Shown here: positions 6,030 to 6,748 of the stretch, in pieces | Numbering within the stretch: the first letter of the stretch is position 1 | Layout of the letters: each line of letters starts with the position of its first letter | NCBI GenBank assembly: GCA_002335845.1 | Contig: DDCV01000108.1 | Coordinates: 1-6,748 of the forward strand | Length of the DNA: 6,748 bases | Origin: Rickettsiales bacterium UBA1997 | Lineage (GTDB): Bacteria > Pseudomonadota > Alphaproteobacteria > Rickettsiales > UBA1997 | Direction: 5' to 3' | Notes under the pieces: generated by a model | Seen by the model: the letters and a program-made list of their open reading frames with translations, nothing else | Database searches by the model: none | What the model was told of the DNA's origin: nothing | Made by a program: the position numbers and the translations under genes

Positions 6030-6748
6030 ATGATTATAGCTTTAACAATATATTTATTGCTAATTTCTTTGCTATTTATTTTTCAAAGAAAAATTCAATA
6101 TCTACCCACTGGACAGATATTATCATTGAAATCTTATGGGTTGGATAATTTTTCAGAGCAGATAATAAATTTGGAAGATGGTATAAAAATTTTCTCTTGG
6201 TACAAAAAGTCAATAAGAGCGGATAATAAAATTATTTTATATTTACATGGCAATAGCGGTAATCTAGGCGACAGATCTTATCGCTACAATGTTTTTGCAG
6301 AGCGTGGCTACGGAGTGTTGGCGATATCTTATCGTGGCTATCGTAAAAGTACCGGAAAGCCAAGCGAGGAAGGCTTAATAAAAGATGGCTCAGCCGCCTT
6401 AGAATTCTTATATAATAATGGCTATAAAGCATCTGATGTAATGCTGTATGGAGAATCTCTTGGTTCTGGGGTTGCTATTCAGATTGCTGCAAAAGAAAAT
6501 TTTAATTTATTGGTTCTAGAGTCTCCTTATTCTTCTATAGCTTCAGTTGCTCAAAAAAACTATTGGTACGCACCAATAAATTTGCTACTTAAAGATAAGT
6601 TTGAGTCAATAAAATATGCACCAAAAATTAAAACCCCAACAATTATATTTCACGGCAAAAAAGATAATGTTGTGAGCTATAAAGAAGGTCAAAAACTTTT
6701 TAATTCCTTAAATATAAAAAAAGACCTTATTTTTGATGATAATCTGGG
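6030..6748 (+). CDS. Membrane-anchored alpha/beta hydrolase (ABHD13/BEM46-like), 3' end outside window
   Basis: This is a serine hydrolase-fold protein of the BEM46/ABHD12-13-17-like group; its substrate is unknown. There are 239 codons before the window end. A hydrophobic N-terminal segment (about 1-18, IIALTIYLLLISLLFIF) followed by QRKIQYLPTG suggests an uncleaved membrane anchor. The hydrolase core shows the oxyanion-hole region YLHGNSGN (71-78), SYRGYRKSTGKPSEEGL (100-116), the nucleophile elbow YGESLGSG (S143) and the probable catalytic Asp in HGKKDNVV (D212). The catalytic His should lie just past the window end, so completeness of the triad cannot be judged. The chosen ATG (6030) has AAAGGA 11 bases upstream. 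An in-frame ATG at 6000 would add ten residues ([10 protein letters not shown]) and overlap the mrp stop by 10 bp; both starts are plausible. The tight junction suggests co-transcription with mrp. Esterase, thioesterase or peptidase activity cannot be told apart here. Confidence 0.88.
   Translation, partial: MIIALTIYLLLISLLFIFQRKIQYLPTGQILSLKSYGLDNFSEQIINLEDGIKIFSWYKKSIRADNKIILYLHGNSGNLGDRSYRYNVFAERGYGVLAISYRGYRKSTGKPSEEGLIKDGSAALEFLYNNGYKASDVMLYGESLGSGVAIQIAAKENFNLLVLESPYSSIASVAQKNYWYAPINLLLKDKFESIKYAPKIKTPTIIFHGKKDNVVSYKEGQKLFNSLNIKKDLIFDDNL

Noticed and set aside
6232..6432. 66-codon minus-strand open frame inside the hydrolase
   Set aside because: It is fully antisense to the alpha/beta hydrolase core, whose motifs (YRGY and the region before GESLGSG) are clearly encoded on the plus strand; the Arg/Leu/His-rich translation resembles no protein family.
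1..6748. CRISPR arrays, tRNA/rRNA genes, insertion sequences, phage or defence genes
   Set aside because: Reading both strands shows no spaced direct repeats, cloverleaf-like segments, transposase motifs or terminal inverted repeats; nearly all bases are accounted for by core genes.

Overview
This window is a compact, AT-rich piece of bacterial chromosome. Its codon use gives proteins heavy in Lys, Asn and Ile. The gene content fits a reduced or streamlined alphaproteobacterium: hflK-hflC-htrA in that order, a DciA-like DUF721 protein, and Mrp next to the hfl cluster. A Rickettsiales-like lineage is the best guess, but this is inference from gene content and composition, and other low-GC alphaproteobacteria such as SAR11-like groups cannot be excluded. 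An apparently intact ispE (MEP isoprenoid pathway) argues against Rickettsia itself, which has lost that pathway. A thiD fragment points to retained thiamine-related metabolism.

Layout: (1) 1-288, plus strand, the C-terminal part of thiD, cut by the window start. (2) 5117 down to 263, minus strand, a tight five-gene run read as hflK, hflC, htrA/degP, ispE and a DUF721 (DciA-like) gene. Junctions are +7 bp, -4 bp (ATGA), +9 bp and -17 bp, so one operon is likely. Its last gene runs tail-to-tail into thiD with a 26-bp overlap of coding sequence. (3) 5118-5196, a 79-bp divergent intergenic region, the only intergenic gap longer than 10 bp and the likely site of both promoters. (4) 5197 to the window end, plus strand, a short Mrp/ApbC-type P-loop ATPase followed closely by a membrane-anchored alpha/beta hydrolase, cut by the window end.

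How the genes fit together: HflK and HflC are SPFH/band-7 membrane proteins that in studied bacteria form the complex around the FtsH protease. HtrA is a periplasmic serine protease, so the first three genes form an envelope protein-quality-control block. IspE and the DUF721 protein (isoprenoid precursor synthesis and probable replicative-helicase loading) look like unrelated housekeeping genes on the same transcript. Mrp belongs to a family of iron-sulfur cluster carriers, but this copy lacks both the usual N-terminal MIP18 domain and the CxxC motif.

There is no stretch above 300 bases without a gene. I see no RNA gene, CRISPR array, insertion sequence or phage gene. I found no convincing new system: the window is mainly ordinary core genes, with a few details worth a second look (the reduced Mrp, the convergent coding overlap, the GC-rich inverted repeat in hflK and the divergent promoter region).
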